The translations under genes were made by a program, and so were the position numbers. Of a stretch of DNA of 64,000 nucleotides, positions 1 to 14,215 are shown piece after piece. Origin of the DNA: Dasyornis broadbenti (Eukaryota > Chordata > Aves > Passeriformes > Dasyornithidae); the NCBI GenBank assembly GCA_013397935.1, contig VZRN01006295.1:133020-197019 (forward strand). The letters are read 5' to 3'. Below the pieces are notes generated by a model that did no database searches, was not told where the DNA came from, and saw only the letters and a list, made by a program, of their open reading frames with translations. Positions within the stretch are counted from its first letter, which is position 1, and every line of letters starts with the position of its first letter.

Positions 1-689
1 TTTTTTTGGCATTTCTTTGAATTCGGTATCTATTACCCTTCAAATGCACACTTACAAGGGAGCATTTTAAAGAAGCCCTTTGTGAGCTCCCTTGTGTATA
101 CAGCCTCTTAAGAAAATACACAGATATATGCAATAGGCTTTGGTCTTGGCTACTCTTAGCATTAAATGAATCCATCTTTTTCTGCAACCTTTATTTATGA
201 AGACTTCCATGCTTTTTAATTAAATGGTGCATATGAAAGGTAGGGACTACTGATTCCGGACATTGGGTAGCTGGTGTGTGTTTTGGGCCGTGGATCCCCT
301 GCCTTTGGGGCTCAGGGTCAATGCCAAATTCAGCAGCTTTACAGCAGGAAATCAGATTCCATCTGTCTAAACACTGTAAAGTTCATCTTATTCTTCAGTT
401 AGTTATATTTGGCTTACTTGTAATAATTCTACTGATTATTTCTACCATGCTTAAAAACGCATGGTACTGTGGCTATTAGTATGTTGATTTCTTGGGGGTT
501 TTTTGTGCTTGGGATCTTTTTAATTGTTGTTGTTTTTAAGGGATATATGAGGGAGTTTTGGGTTTGGTGGATGGTGTGGGGTTGGGGAGGGCCAGAAGTC
601 AGCCAGAGCGCCTTTTAGTACTCAGGATTTATCTTCTGTGGAGAAGTGTTTACATCTTTATGTTGGATGTCAAAGTTCAGCGACTCTCG

Positions 690-1020
690 CTGCAAGCATC
701 TGTTGGCACGCCTGTAAACAGAGTTCGTGACAGATGTGAGCCGGCAGCTTCCTCTGGGAGCATCCGCAGGGAGTCTGGCCTGCCCGCACTTGGCTGCCCC
801 AGGCGGCCTTTGGGACCCCAGCCTGGGGAGCATCTCCTGGAAGGAGCTGCAGGGAGGGGTGGCTGTGCCCCGCTCGCCTGGGCTTGCTCCGTGCTGTGCT
901 CTTTGCAGAAAGGTGCCCGGGAAGCAAGCGATGCTGCAGAGGCCGTGCGTGTCCTGCAAGCCCACGTGTCCCACAGGCCCAGTGAGCTGTGTCACCCCAG
1001 CCCTCCTGGGAAGCATTTAA
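690..1020. other. GC-rich, CpG-containing intronic patch
   Basis: About 330 bases are clearly more GC-rich than the flanks and hold roughly 16 CpG dinucleotides by eye count. The observed/expected CpG is probably below classical island thresholds. No TATA box, initiator or splice-supported exon is evident. It could be a weak CpG island, an enhancer or just a GC-rich stretch. Overlapping frames on both strands are open here because stop codons are rare in GC-rich DNA, so they are not evidence of coding. Confidence 0.4.
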
Positions 1021-4000
1021 TGGAGTGTAACTGCAATGCACAAAAGCCTCCCCGTGCCTGGGAATGATTTAATGCAACTGCAGCAAACGTTATCCTTAAT
1101 GGAAATGCTGCTTGAAAACCCCAAGCGTTACTTGTCAGTACCGTGTTTGAGCACTGGTTCAAGTGGAAGCACTCACAAATTGAACAAGTGTTTTGGGTTT
1201 TATCCTTGTGTGCCATCTTCTTTTACTTTTTAAGTACTTGCTAATTGGAAAAATCATTAATTTGGGTCTTTTAAATTCTCCAACATGGAAATATTAAAAA
1301 GGCAATTAATTATGCTAAAGGAAGCAATATCTGTACCAGAGAACTTTTTTCTGCCCCTAATTCAGGAGCTAATTCAGCTTCCCTTTTTATCCCTTTATAT
1401 CAAGAGTGATATTTTTACATGACTACTGTTCTCTGAATGTTTGTTAAAGGGTAATAAGTAAAAGCCTCTTTTTGCGTGTGCTTTTCCCTGAACTATGTAT
1501 CTATTACATAAAAAATACAGAGCAAGTTATGAAGTACTTTGGCTATGTTGCACATGTTCTGTCCTTACTTTTTTCCTGTTACTTGCCTTTCTGCCAAAAC
1601 CACTATCAGTTTGATTGATTTCAGGAAGGGGAAAGTTTTAATCCTGAAGTGAGGTATTTTAAAAGAAAGGCTGAATTGTAAAAAAAAAAAAAAAAACAGT
1701 AAAGCAAATCAAAAGCCTAAAAACAAAACCCAAAAATCCATCCCAACTGCCAGACCAAAGTGTTTGTATTATCCCTGCAAAATGAACTTTCTGGCTATCA
1801 GTGCATGGCTAGTTTTTGTCAAAAGTCAGGGAGTTTGCAAGTGAGCAGTCAGGAGATTTCTAATGTACAAATGACAGGGGCAGGAGGGCTGAGCAATGAC
1901 CATAAATAACTCCTTTAATGTTGGATTTTCAAGGGTTTTGTTCTGTGCTGCCTAAACATAATGGAAGTGTTTGCTTTAGCTTTACTGAAATTAATTTGTT
2001 TGGCATTAGTGTGGCCGTTGTTAAGTGTTTTCCTAACAATATAAATTAAATCTGTATGAACAAAAGCATTTATCTGTGAGCAGAGTTGTTTTATGCTTTT
2101 TGTAAGACCTGACTGAAAGCAGTTGGCATCTTGAGACCCTGAAAAAGAGGTACTTTCTGCATCCCCCCTTGGTTTGCTGTGGCCACGTAATGGGTTGTGG
2201 CTACATAAACAGTTGAGATGTCAGTCTTCTCTCTTGCTTTCTGCAAAGAAAATCCAAACCATCTGTCTTTTTTTGGTGCCTTTATTATGCTTGTACTAAA
2301 GATAGCAAAACTGCTTTGTTTTAAGATTAAAGCAGATGTACACAGGCTGCCATATTCATTTCTTTTGTAAGGGAACACAGTTCAGCTGTTCACAAAACAT
2401 GGGAAGGAATTCAGGCTGCATCGTGCCAAAAAACAACGACAACAATGAATCTGTAGCTCTGTGATGAACAAGCTTGTCACTTCAGTTGTTCCCTTGTTCC
2501 TAAATTCCCTTGGATATGAGGCTGGTCTCATTGTTCAGCATTGTTGGTGTTTTTAGGAACATATGGTTTAGGTTAAGCACAATTACATGCTGGGATACTT
2601 TGCTATGCAACAGGGCACTGCTCAGTTTTGCTTTGGTGAGGCTTTGTACCTTACAGTGAACATAAATGGTGGATGGACACTGAGATTTTTACTTGGAAAA
2701 GACGAGTTGAGCAAAACACAAGTGGTCTAAAGTGCCCTGGTTTTTTATTACATAGATTTTTTTTAATTTTAATATTCTTTTAATTAAAAAGTCAAATGAC
2801 TGGATAATTCTGGACAGGATTTTACACAATGAGGGCTTCTGAAAAAATGCTAGTGCATGTGCCAGCATTTAAAAAAGTATTAATAGTGGTGAGCAGAGGC
2901 TACCTTCTCTGTCTCTTACAGTCAGCCACCTGGAAGCCGCTGTTTGTCAGAGCCATGTCCCATCTCCACCCCACTTCTCTGTCAGGGACTGAGAACTGTG
3001 CTTGAGAGCATGAAAGAGCCTTTTTCTCATTGCTATTTCAAATCATTCAAATAGTTCAAAAAGTGTAGCCGTTGTGCAGGTGTGTGGGGTACTGCATTAG
3101 GTGTGCCGGTGATCCCAGCTCAGGTGTTGGATAGCAGGTATGGCGAGGTGGGGTGATTAATCTGTAGGAAAGGAGACTGTGTGCACTTGCAGCTCCTCTG
3201 GGGAAGGCTGCAGTGCTTCTGGCTGCATAGTGCTGGTTCTGTTGATGGAAAGCTCATTTGTCTTTGCCCTGTCCTGTGGTCACTCAAGTAGTTCCTGAAA
3301 TCTATGTCACCTCTGTATGCCAGAGAAATACAGAAACAAAGGGGGATTTTCTGCAGATCCAGGTACCCTTAACTGAACAAGTTAACTTTAAACAAACTAA
3401 ATCTGAGCAGACTGTGTTTTCAATGCCAGATCACTTCCAAGGCTTGATGTTGGAAATACTGTTTGAAAAATGCAGTACTTCTTGCAGAGCTTCAGGTTCT
3501 TTTACCAGGCAACACAGGAGGTTCCTATTGGGATGTGTCATTGCACCCTTGGGAGCCTCATGACATTTGTATTTTTGAACATTTCAAAGTGACTTGTTTG
3601 AAAACGTCAAGTGTTCTCATGAGAACACCATCAGAGCAAGATTTCCCCTAAAGCATTTCTGCAGTGTGATAATAAACTCTTTCAATGTTAGCTGCAAAAG
3701 GAACTTTAAGCGCTCTTTCATAGTGGTGCTTTTATTTATGCTAAACCAGGGGAAGAAAATGTTAGTGTAGGTCATGTGCCTCCTCCTCATCCAGCACTCT
3801 TTATTTTGTAAAACAAGCCAGGTCCTGTTTAGCATACACATGGTAGGGCTGAGAGATGATTTAAGGAGATTTATCTACCCAAGCTCACTTAACCAAGGAC
3901 AATGACAAAATGTACGTGGAGAAAACCCCTCTGTGTTGCAAATGATACCCTGGAGAGTTCAGAAATGCTGCAGGGCCTCTTTTTGCCCTGTAGAAAAAAG

Positions 4001-7000
4001 CAGTGTGCTGCCCCTTTGCAGTTGGGTGGTTGTGGCACACACTGGAGAGGAACGGGACCTGTACCAAGGCGAGCAGCATCAGTTTCTCTAAGCAGCTTCC
4101 GGATATTCTGGAGTTACAAGGATGTGTATATATGTGGGTGGAAGTAAAGCGTGCTTCCTCAAAGCGACAGAGTAGTCTTCCTTGTTTATTTTTTTGTTTG
4201 TTTGAGGGGGCTTTTTTGTGCGTCCTACCTGCACTTTGTTCTGTCTCCCATGCATGGGCTCCTGTGCTTTTACTTGTTTGATCTCTCTAAGCTTCTGCTT
4301 CAGGTTCCGTTCCCATTCATCATTCATCCCGCTCACTCATCCCTGCAGCCTTGCTCACTGCTGTTCTCTCCGACACACGAGTACCCGTGCGCGTCAGGGC
4401 ACAGGGCAGTTCCTGGGGGCTGGCAGCACGGGCGCTCTCCAGGTGGATGGCAGAGCCCACTGCACTCCCCAGCCAGGAGCAGGGCAGCAGGGGACTTCGC
4501 TGTAAACCCAGCAAACCTCAACAAAGCCCAGGGCCTCGTCGAGCCTCCTTCAGCTCACAAGGTGCGCAAGGATCAGGTGACCTCATCCTCTGTTCGCAGG
4601 CTTTGGTCAGGGATAGCGTGAATAGCGGCATGTTGGAGCTGCCAGGTGAAGCTCCAGGAGGTCTTGATCAGCAGCATCTGGAGCATGCCAAGGGCAGGAG
4701 GCCTTTCCCAAGGTGTTTGGTTGCTAAATGTCTGAGGCTCTGCTGAAGGCTTGCTCTAGGATTTTTCTCCAGTGATTTGTAACTCTGTAGAGTTGATGAC
4801 TTTTACAGGAAAGATAAAATATTGCCTCTTAGAAACAATTGTTCACTTTTTAAATTAAACTGTTCTCCAAAGAGTGGTCTGGTAGAATGTTCACTGTCAA
4901 ATCACCAGAGTTATTGTAGGCCTGAGTGACACAAAAGTACTGTATTGGCTGTGGTGATAAAATAAGCTACTTTGAAAATATATGCATTACTAGTAAGATG
5001 TGTACCTGACACTGAATACTTTGTCTGAAGCTTTCTACATGTGACAGAATTGGGAAACAGATTTGAGAACGGTGCAATCTTAGTAGGTAGAAGTGACAAA
5101 AGCCTATAATGAAAGTAATTACATGTATTTTACTGCTGATTATTTCGCTCTTGAAAGTGTGTTTTTTCACTAGCATCAGCAAGATGTTCTAATTAGAAGG
5201 AAATAATAATATCCATTCCATTATTAATGCTGCTTTCAGGCAGGCATTTAATATACATTGAAATCTCATGGTCAGACTTCATTGGCATTATCAGTGCATC
5301 ACTACTGGCCTGAATGCAATTACAGAGAGTTTCTGTCACTGCAAGATGTGCTCAGGAAGTGTAGAGTTCTGACAAGGATACTTCAAGGTCTGCTAGGTAT
5401 TTGAGATATGTTAATGTTTTTCACATGTCCTCAGTGGGGGGGAAGAGAGGGCAGTATTACTGCGTGATCAGGAAAGCAACAGGAGCGTGACAAAGGCTCA
5501 GTAAGTCCTGCACACGAGCATGTAATTCTAGGAAGAATGTGACCACTGCACCAAGTTTGTACTTGAACAAAACCCTTGATGTGGGTACAGGCTGCAGCCA
5601 GCAAAGACTGTGCAGAAGGTGAAGGGGAAGCCAAGAAGGCTGCTAGGGGTCCACATTTTCTTAAGCAGTACGCTTGGTTTTCTTCTGTATCGTTTTTCTG
5701 GGCATTTTAAAAAATGCTTGTCCTACATTCCCTGTGTATGACTGTGTTAACAGATCAGACCAGACGCTGCTGTGAATATTCAGTTACTCCAAATTGCTTG
5801 CTGATCTCTGTTAATCCCAAGCATGCTGACAGTGTACGTATCAAATGCATTTGTTCACTTTTCAGAAATGAGCAGAGCTTTTGCAATGCAATGCAGTATC
5901 TTAATGCCCCTAATAGGTTGATACATCTCTTCTGGAAAGTACTGCTCAGTGTACAGATGTTGTATAGATGATGAAATGGGGAGGAGTGTGTGTAGGTGCT
6001 CACACAGATATATACGTGTACTGTTTTGTAAAAACACTGGGCTTAGAATGTGTTTACTCTGCATCACACTCAGGTGCATATCTGTAGAAGAGATGGTGGA
6101 CAGCAGTAGCCTACAGAGGTTTTCTAAGTGAAGGCTTGATTTTTCAGTTACAGTGTCATGCTGACGCTAGATGAAAGCAAAACCCGAGGCCTTGGCTAAA
6201 GAAAACAATCAGGTAGAGTAGTATTCAACGTGTGGTATTGATAAGCTCCACAGATACACTTTGAAAAGTCCTTGAACATCGCTACTTCAGTCAGTGCTGT
6301 TTGAATATGAAATCCTTAAATCTGACTCTCCACAAGCTGAACAAACAGCTTACTGTACTTTATGTCCTTAGAGCAGATTAGGCAGCTTGAAGTCGACAAA
6401 GATTCAGACTCCACGGAGATTCAGAGTTGCGGAAGCTCTCAAGTCATGCATTTTTTTTTTGCATAACTTTTAACCTGTGCACAACGTGATGTACTTATCA
6501 GTTTTAGTGCGGATGTTATGTAAATACTAAGCACCTTATCACATGTGGTTCAAGGTTGCAGTTACAAGCAGTACTTCCTCTATTTATGTATGAAAATGGA
6601 AAGAAATGTCTTATTAGAAACGGGCAATTGATTAGCAAACCAGGGACAAGGATTACCACACTGATGATTGTAAAGCAAACTCATCTTTGAAGTGATAGCA
6701 GTGGGAAACAATAGCCAGTTCTCTTTTGTCAAGAAATTTCTAAAGGAACAGTTGAATATTTATAATGGAAGAATGAAATTAACTTAGAAGGAAACTGTTG
6801 GAACCTGGTTCCAGGTTTTTTTTAACACTGGTAAGTGTTAGGACCCAGGAAGTAATGGCGCCAGACTTTGCCATGTGAAAGGGAATCCAGTCAGCCTCTT
6901 TCCCTTACGTGGCACAGGTTTTACCTCTGTTTTTAATTTGCATTTGGAATTATGTGTCACTGATCTAAATACACCAGTAGAAGTGTTACTCTGAAGACAG

Positions 7001-7409
7001 TGTTCTGTAACCACCATAGTAGCTCAAGTGTGGAGGGATGTAAAGTAGCAGGTCTGCATTTGCAGCCAAGACACAATGGAAACAGACGAGTTACTGGCTG
7101 AGGTGACCCTTCTCCTCCCAATCTTAGCATTAAGTTTTCTTCTTGGCAGGCATAAGAGGCTATTGAGCACAAAGAGAAACAGCTACCCTCTGTATTTCCA
7201 GACTTATTTACCAGTCCAAAATAACACTTGCTTTTTGGAACAGTTTGTGAGATGATGCTAGTAGTTTCATCTACTCCTGTAATTAAGCTCTGAGCACTTG
7301 TAGCTGTGTTGAATCTCTGTTTTATTTGAAGCTAATTTAGTTTCCAATCTGGGAGGAACTGTCCCCTTAATGTCAGGTTTTTCCTTACCCTCCTTGGCAC
7401 AGTGCATGC

Positions 7410-7438
7410 TTTCCAGAGACCAGGTTTCCAGAGACCAG
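7410..7438. repeat. 15-base tandem duplication
   Basis: TTTCCAGAGACCAG occurs at 7410-7423 and again at 7425-7438, identical. Confidence 0.9.
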
Positions 7439-7737
7439 CATGTTATTTCTGTCTAGTGAAGGCACCCCCACTACGCTGATGTAGTTCTTGAATTATACAG
7501 CTACCAGCATACACATCCGTAGAGTGAGTAACAGCTCTTTGCAGTACATGTGTAAATATTTACATCCATTTCCCTCCCACTTGGTAAAGCACTCCATTTT
7601 TGCACAGTACAAAATGCTTTGTATACAGAAAAAAACACATTGTTTAGTTGGTAGGGTTTGTTTTGAGGGGGCGTTATGTTTATTTAACAGAAGGCCAAAC
7701 TAGTCGCAGCGTGCATTTTGTGGGTTAGTCCTGCTTT

Positions 7738-7856
7738 CATCCAGTTTCACAGCTGGGCGGCAGATTTATGACGAGGTGATGGACTTCTCCAAGGTCAGAC
7801 AGTGAATCAGTGGTTGGGTAGAACCTCGGGTCCTGCTGACTCCAGCGCTTTGTTTA
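7738..7856 (-). repeat. MIR-type (CORE-SINE) relic
   Basis: Read on the minus strand, the block contains diverged but ordered MIR landmarks: CTGGAGTCAGCAGGACC-like, then CTGTCTGACCTTGGAGAAGTC (compare CTGTGTGACCTTGGGCAAGTC), then an ACCTC and a TGTGAAACTGG-like end. The order and spacing match the tRNA-derived MIR family, an ancient amniote SINE. No flanking duplication is visible, as expected for such an old copy. Confidence 0.72.
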
Positions 7857-10800
7857 AAAGTTCCAGCACACAGCTCTGGCTTTGCAAATTACTGCAGCAA
7901 ATAAACCAAACTTATCCTCAGTTAATTTCAATAAACAAATTTGTGGGGACTGTTATGCTTGTTTAAAATGAGCTTGATTGGTACTGATAGGCTCAGACCT
8001 GTCCTTGCAGTAGGGGGGAATTCTGGAAATTATTGTGGTGATTCTTTTTCACGCTTTGAAAAGGTTTGAGTACTTAAACCCACAAATTTAATACAAGTAA
8101 ATGTGTGCATCAGCTACTGCTGTTTTACGTTTGTTGCAGAGCAGTAACGTGTGAGGATCCTCATCCATTTGTTACACCACTGCACCAAGTAGGGCATAAA
8201 AGCAAGTGACAAATTTGTAGTTCCAGAATGATTGGAAAACTCATGGAAAGTTTGGGCTGGCATCTTGCTGTGTTGCAGTCAGGTGGGGTGAGCAGCAGCA
8301 GTGGGGATGGCAGGGGCTCCTGCAGCCAGCCCTGGCAGCAGCTATACTTGTAAGGAGCAAGTGCCTCCCTGGCATGTTCCTTTCCAGGAACATGCAGCAT
8401 GGCCATACATGTTGTCAGAGGGGCTGGCTCTTGCTCCCATGGACTTGCAGGAGAGAGGTTCCTTAGGTTGAGAGCTCTTTCCAGTCTTTTTGTGCTTGTG
8501 ATTTTAACTTTTTCCAGCATTTATATAGATGGCAGGTTCTGGCTGTTGCCTTCAGCCAAGGGCACCACAGGGTGCTTGGTGACTGAGGTGAGTTTGTGAA
8601 TGCTATTTGCTAATTTCCAGCTTTGAAACTTAAGAAGTGACCTGCATTTCTGTTAGACAAAAAAATTATGAGTCTACCGCTGGAAAAACAATTAGTGTCT
8701 GTGTCAGGTTTGCCAACGGCAGAGCATCTTCCTACATTGTCCTGACGCGTCTACCGAGTTTGGAGTTACTCAGAGTGGTGGGACTTCCACGATTTGTCAA
8801 CGTCAATTCCAACTTCCTTCCTTTATGCTGCTTCTTCTGAATTCACGCCTGGCTATCTGTGTCTGAATGTGCAAGACCTCATGAATAAAGTCTGGAAAAT
8901 ATAGCAATGAAATGATTATTTAACAGTCTTAGTTTGGATTTTTTTCTTTACTTTCTCAGTAAGCTGTATTTTGAATAGGCATGTGGTTTAATTTAATTTT
9001 CTCATCAAAATGTGCTGTTGCCAACTTCAGGTTTTAAAACTTTCTTTTGTTATGTATTGACTGCAGTATTCCTGGGGCACTTCTTTGTGACTTTTTTCTT
9101 TGTCTTCTACATATGGATGCAAATGGTTATATTCTGTTCAGTTCTTTTATGATAACTGAGTTTTGACCTTGATTTGAATTCCTCTTATCACTTGTGTCTG
9201 CATGCAAGAGTTAGAGCATGTCAGGAAAGTAAGGTATGCTCTTACTAACTGTCAGATACAAGGCAAAAATAAAATCTCCAGCTTTACGCATTTAATAGTA
9301 AATTAATAGAGATCTTATCATTTGTTAGAGATGTGTATTACTAACCTCAGCTGAAAACTTGATGTGTGGTAGGAAATCGAGCTAATACTTGCTCCATCCC
9401 TTAAAAGGAGCAAGCACAGCAAGAGGCCAGGATAATGAGATGAGTATAAAGGGAGCAATGAATTTTGCTATAGTTTTGAAAGCTCATTATGGAACAACAG
9501 GTTTGTGAAGAGGCTTGGAAGAAAAGCCAGCTCCTGTTGTTGGAGTACAAATGGAGTTTGAACTTTCTTTTAAGAGATCTTGAATCTGTTACAAGTGTAT
9601 TGAACTACATGGTGTAGTGGTAAGTTGTCTGAGTTTTGGACTCTGAGCTCATGGAAAACTTAGTTTCTGGGAATATAAATTTAGTATTAAAAGGCCTGTT
9701 ATTCACTTCTTAGTTTGTGTTTGAAAATAGGTCTGCAGGTCAAAAAGAAGAACAAACCCAAACCACCTCCAAACTGTGCTCTTTGCTTTTCTGTTTTGTT
9801 TGAGGAGAATTGCAACTTTTTTATTGTAAATAGTCTGAAACAGGTCTGTAACCATGGGAACAAAAGCATTTTTCTTAATAGAAAACACTAACAAATACAC
9901 CCCATTACACTTTTCACCTCCCAGTAAGTTTAGCAGTCGTATGTACAGCAGTTCTCTGGGCAGTGCCTGCACTGATTTTCACGTGTGTGTGCTGGGTTTA
10001 GCCAGAGATCCTGTTGCCATCCCTGCAGGGTGGATGTAGCCTGAGGTTGGTGAGGTGAGCATCCAGCAGGGTGAAAGCTGTCTATCTGATGTGAACACAG
10101 CGTGTGGTCGCTGGAATAACCAGAATTCGCACTCCTGGCAGTCTCTTCCCACTGGAAGTAAACATTTACTGGTTGCTGATCTGAATGCACTTCTTCACCC
10201 AGCAATCTGGCGGGAGTGCTTGCCTGAACTTGTCTCAGCAGTGTCATCTTCTAAGATCTTTAGACAAGGTGGTAGTGTCTTACTAACATTTAAAACTCCT
10301 TTGTGTTTTGGGAGTGTGTCCTGTGCCCTTCCTACCTGGCATATTTTGTGCCTCGATAGCTTGAATTGTGGAATCTCTGTTTCCTGTACTCAGTATCCCG
10401 TTCAAAGCATCTACCGGTAGGGGTGTGCTCCAACAGGATGTCTCTCCACTGGTTCAAAACATCTTTCAGAGATCACTGAGTTGACAAGGCTTTGTATTCT
10501 AACTCACATTTTGCACCATTGTTTAGAAATGAGATTGTCTTTCACCCTTCCTTTTCTTCCCAGCACTTTTATCTTTCACTTTCTAGGAAAGTGCAAAGTC
10601 AAATAAAAATCTCTGTGTGGGCACTGCTACCACTGTAACTTCAGCTGATGTAGCAGAGTGCTTTCACTGCAGTGGTGCAGTTGTATGAGGAGAAGGACAT
10701 ACTTGCAGTTAATGCTGATTTTCTGGGGGCAGTGCTGTTCTCAGTTTCTTCACAAATGGGCAGAAAAATTTCCTTTACGTCCAAGGGCCCCAGGCCAGTC

Positions 10801-12363
10801 AGCATGGTTTGTGTCTCAAACACACATGGAAAAGGGTCAAGTGATTTCAGAAATAACTGATACAACTCTCTTGGAAGAGGTTTGACTTCAAGTTGCTGGT
10901 GCTATACTAGAGGGAAAGATTTTTGGACTGCTGGAGCCCACAGCACCAAGGGAATAATTTTTGAGTTTTATTGCTTTTGCACGTGTTTTAATTGGATTGA
11001 ACTGTGCCCCAAGGGGCCTGGAAAAACATTTTGGCAGATGTGCTAGCGCTTTGCCGACTCTGTGGGCAGCCTGCTAACCCTGGAACAAGTAACCCCAGTA
11101 GCGCCATGAGCAAAAAAAAATTCACTGAAAAAGTGTAATCATTCTGAGGTCAAGGGCCTCTGCTGGGAAAGTCTCGTATCTGTGATTCACAGGATGCATC
11201 AGCAGGATCTGGTGTAGACCTGTCTTAACGGGAGAAGCCTCTGGTGATGGGAAGTGAATTTGTGTGGAGACCAGCAGATGCTTGCTCTCCATCGGCAACC
11301 CCGGGTATCTGGGTGCTTGAGTTACCCTTCAGGAGAAGGAGCAGATGAATGGGATCAAAATGAGTGCTGATGAGTTGTGTGCCTGCCATGTGCTTTCTTT
11401 GGCTTGTCGTCTCCAGAAGAGGATCATGGTAGTCCATGTTAAACCTTCCCCTCACCAACAGGCTTCCTCTGCCCATACCTGGGCTGCAGCTACTGCTTCC
11501 CTGCCTGGGAACTTGAAGCAGTGTTTATGGGCAGTCTCGTGGTAGGGTGGGGATTCTCTCCTTTTCTGCAACATCTGATAAGGGGACCTATTTTGGTCTT
11601 GGTCAGATCAGTTAAATCAAATCCAATAAAAAATTATACTTGAAATCAGGTGCTCTAATTTAAATGCTGGTGGCAACCTGTATAGCTTGCTTTTAGGGAT
11701 GCTAAATTTCTTCCCAGCAGCTGTTGAATATTTGATATTAAGATTTTGTGCTCAACTTCCAGCACCTGAGTTTGAGCCCTTTTGAGCCATTTCCTTCTCT
11801 GAAAGTTTCAGCTCCAAAGAAACTCAATTTGGTGCTTTGGAAAGTTGAAATTATGCTCATGTGTTTTTTGCAAGTGGTCATTCTCCAGGTATGCTCTCCT
11901 GTGGGACTTTTCTTTCTTCCCACAGTGTAGCAGTATTTTTGCCAAGAAGCACAAGATTGTGCATCTTCTGTTGAATCTGCAAAGCATGCAAGGCCTTATA
12001 ATGGTAGTATCAGCAAATTTGTTGGTTTGACTGAACTTTTTCAGATGAGTGAAGCCTAGACTGGAGAACTTCCAGTATAGCAGTACTTTTATATTCTTTG
12101 CAATACAGGGATCTCATAAGAATAACTTAATTTTTAAATTTTATTTTAAGATTAATTTAAGATTGATTTTTATCCCATACTAGAAAAAAATCAGATTTTC
12201 TTTTACCTGCCTGTCTTGAACTAAATGAAGTGTTGGGTGGTTCTTCATTGGTGCCTCTGTGGATGTAACTCTTTGTTGGAGGTCTTTGTGGGCTTTGCCT
12301 TGTTAGCTGTGTCTTGTTTGTCAGAGTATATGCTAACAAAAAAGTGTGTGAAGATAAAAGATC

Positions 12364-12393
12364 ATATATAAATATATATAATATATATATAAA
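12364..12393. repeat. (AT)n microsatellite
   Basis: An imperfect alternating AT stretch of about 30 bases. Confidence 0.85.
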
Positions 12394-12760
12394 GATTTCT
12401 ACTTGAAGCCATGGTAATGCAGAATGACAGATAAATAATGGATCTTTTATTTGAATAGTTGGTAACAGTTATATTTCTCTACAAGAATGGAGATTGTATA
12501 ACTGCAGACTCTTCTAGGAAATAATCTCTTCTACATATTAAATACTTTATATACGCTAGTATTACAGGGTAAGAATACTACTTTTAGAGCTGGTGCTGTG
12601 GTATGTTTTGGCAATGAAAGAGCTTGCAATATAAATGTTAAGGATTTTTTTTTTTTGTAGGATCACTCATTTTTCATGTTTTACAGTTGATTAAGAAACA
12701 TTAAGTCGCTAGTTATGTGTCACTTGGTGGTGAGTCAGCTCCATATTGCATAACTGATTT

Positions 12761-12921
12761 GTGGCTTGGTTTGAAAGGGACCTTAAAGATCCTGTAGTTC
12801 CATTTTCCATGCCATGGGGAGGGACACCTTCCAGCAGCCCAGGTTGCTCATGGCCCAGTCCAATCAGGTCTTGAACACTTGCAGGGATGGGGCAACCATG
12901 GCTTCTCTGGACAACCTATTA
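12761..12921 (-). repeat. CR1 LINE 3' fragment
   Basis: The + strand shows the reverse complement of the CR1 3' end: GGTTTGAAAGGGACCTTAAAGATCC, a GCCATGGGGAGGGACACC block, CAGGTTGCTCA, then TTGAACACTTGCAGGGATGGGGCAACC and TTCTCTGGACAACCT. The element is therefore inserted in minus orientation and strongly 5'-truncated, the usual state of CR1 copies. Confidence 0.93.
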
Positions 12922-14120
12922 TGTCTAGTTACTTTTTTTTATAATCAGTGGCGATGATAGCTGGGACAGCAACTCTGAAGTCACTAATTGCTGTGGCTGT
13001 CTTGTTAATTGGACTCATGACCCTCTGTTGAGTGGGCTCAGTTCCATACCTTCAGGAATGTTTGTGGCAATAAAATGACTTTAAATAAAATGCTTGTTAG
13101 TGATGTTTCCATGTAGAAGTCCTGCTAATGGAATGCACTTTTTTTTCGCCTTCTCCACCTTTTTGTTCTAACTGTGGCAAACTTAAACAGTTACTGAAAG
13201 GCCCAAGTCTGGCCTTCAATCCAGAGCACTTGACTTGACAAGACATGATGTCGTTTTTAGAGTCCACCAGTGCTGCACATAGTGTTACAGTGGGAACCAG
13301 TCTTGTCCTGCAGTGTCCACAGATACACTTTGTCATTTGTTGTTTCATGAAACATCTTTCTTTATTGCTGAGGATGTGTTTCCATGATTGCCTTGATATT
13401 AAGCAGTACTACAGTCCTACAATCACACTTGAATTTGGATATTACGTGGTACCTCTGTCCCTCCTTTGTGGAACTGCCCAGGTATGTCTGTCCTATGATC
13501 TTTACTTGCCACACCACTGAGAGCGGATTTCCCTGTGTGATGTACAATGTGACGGTACATGATTGAAGCCATGGGCTTAATGGCTTTTGGGTGACAACAC
13601 TTGGAAGTTGGGAATCACAGAACATCACTAAATTCAGGCTTTAAAAATCAGATGGGCAAGAATTGCACAAGAAGTGCCTGTAGAGAAGTTTCTACTACTA
13701 GTTGAAGTTAATATTGTGAATAGCAAAAGGCAATATCCAAATGGATGGTAGTAAATGCAAGATGCTTTAGGGGGAAGGGAAGAGATTTGCAATATTTCAA
13801 GGCTTAGACTTTGCAAAATAGAAACTGAATTTAGGTATGTCTGTTTCTTTCTATGTTACACAGATGCTCAGATTGAAAGATCATAATGGTCTTTTTTGGT
13901 TCCTAATCTTGACTGTAGGATTGAAACACGCTCTTGTTTCTAAAAACTTCTGATTTATTCTGCCAGGCTGAAGCTCTTTGCAAAAAAATCATGGCATTGT
14001 CAGAGCAGGAGAGAGCTTATGTGTGGAATCAAGTCACTGGATCTTACCAGTGAGTGTAAGCCTAGGACTCAGTTCTGAAGCATACACAGGTGAAATGGAA
14101 CAGGCGAGAAAAATAATGAA

Positions 14121-14215
14121 ATAATAGAATCATTTTGGTTGGAAAAGACCTCTAAGATCATTCAGTCCAACCATTAACCCAGCACTGCCATTGCATGAAT
14201 CATGTTAGATCAGTA
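14121..14215 (-). repeat. CR1 LINE 3' fragment
   Basis: ATAGAATCATTTTGGTTGGA, AAAGACCTCTAAGATCATTC and AGTCCAACCATTAACCCAGC are the antisense CR1 3' end of the subfamily with the 'AACCATTAACCCAGCACTGCC' variant. Homology fades after about 14210. Minus orientation, 5'-truncated. Confidence 0.93.

Noticed and set aside
558..1067. 169-codon open frame on the + strand, with overlapping minus-strand frames
   Set aside because: Several overlapping frames on both strands in a GC-rich patch are typical of chance. The translation matches nothing known.
4151..4621. 156-codon open frame
   Set aside because: No known protein features. It overlaps other open frames in a GC-rich stretch and has no exon-like boundaries.
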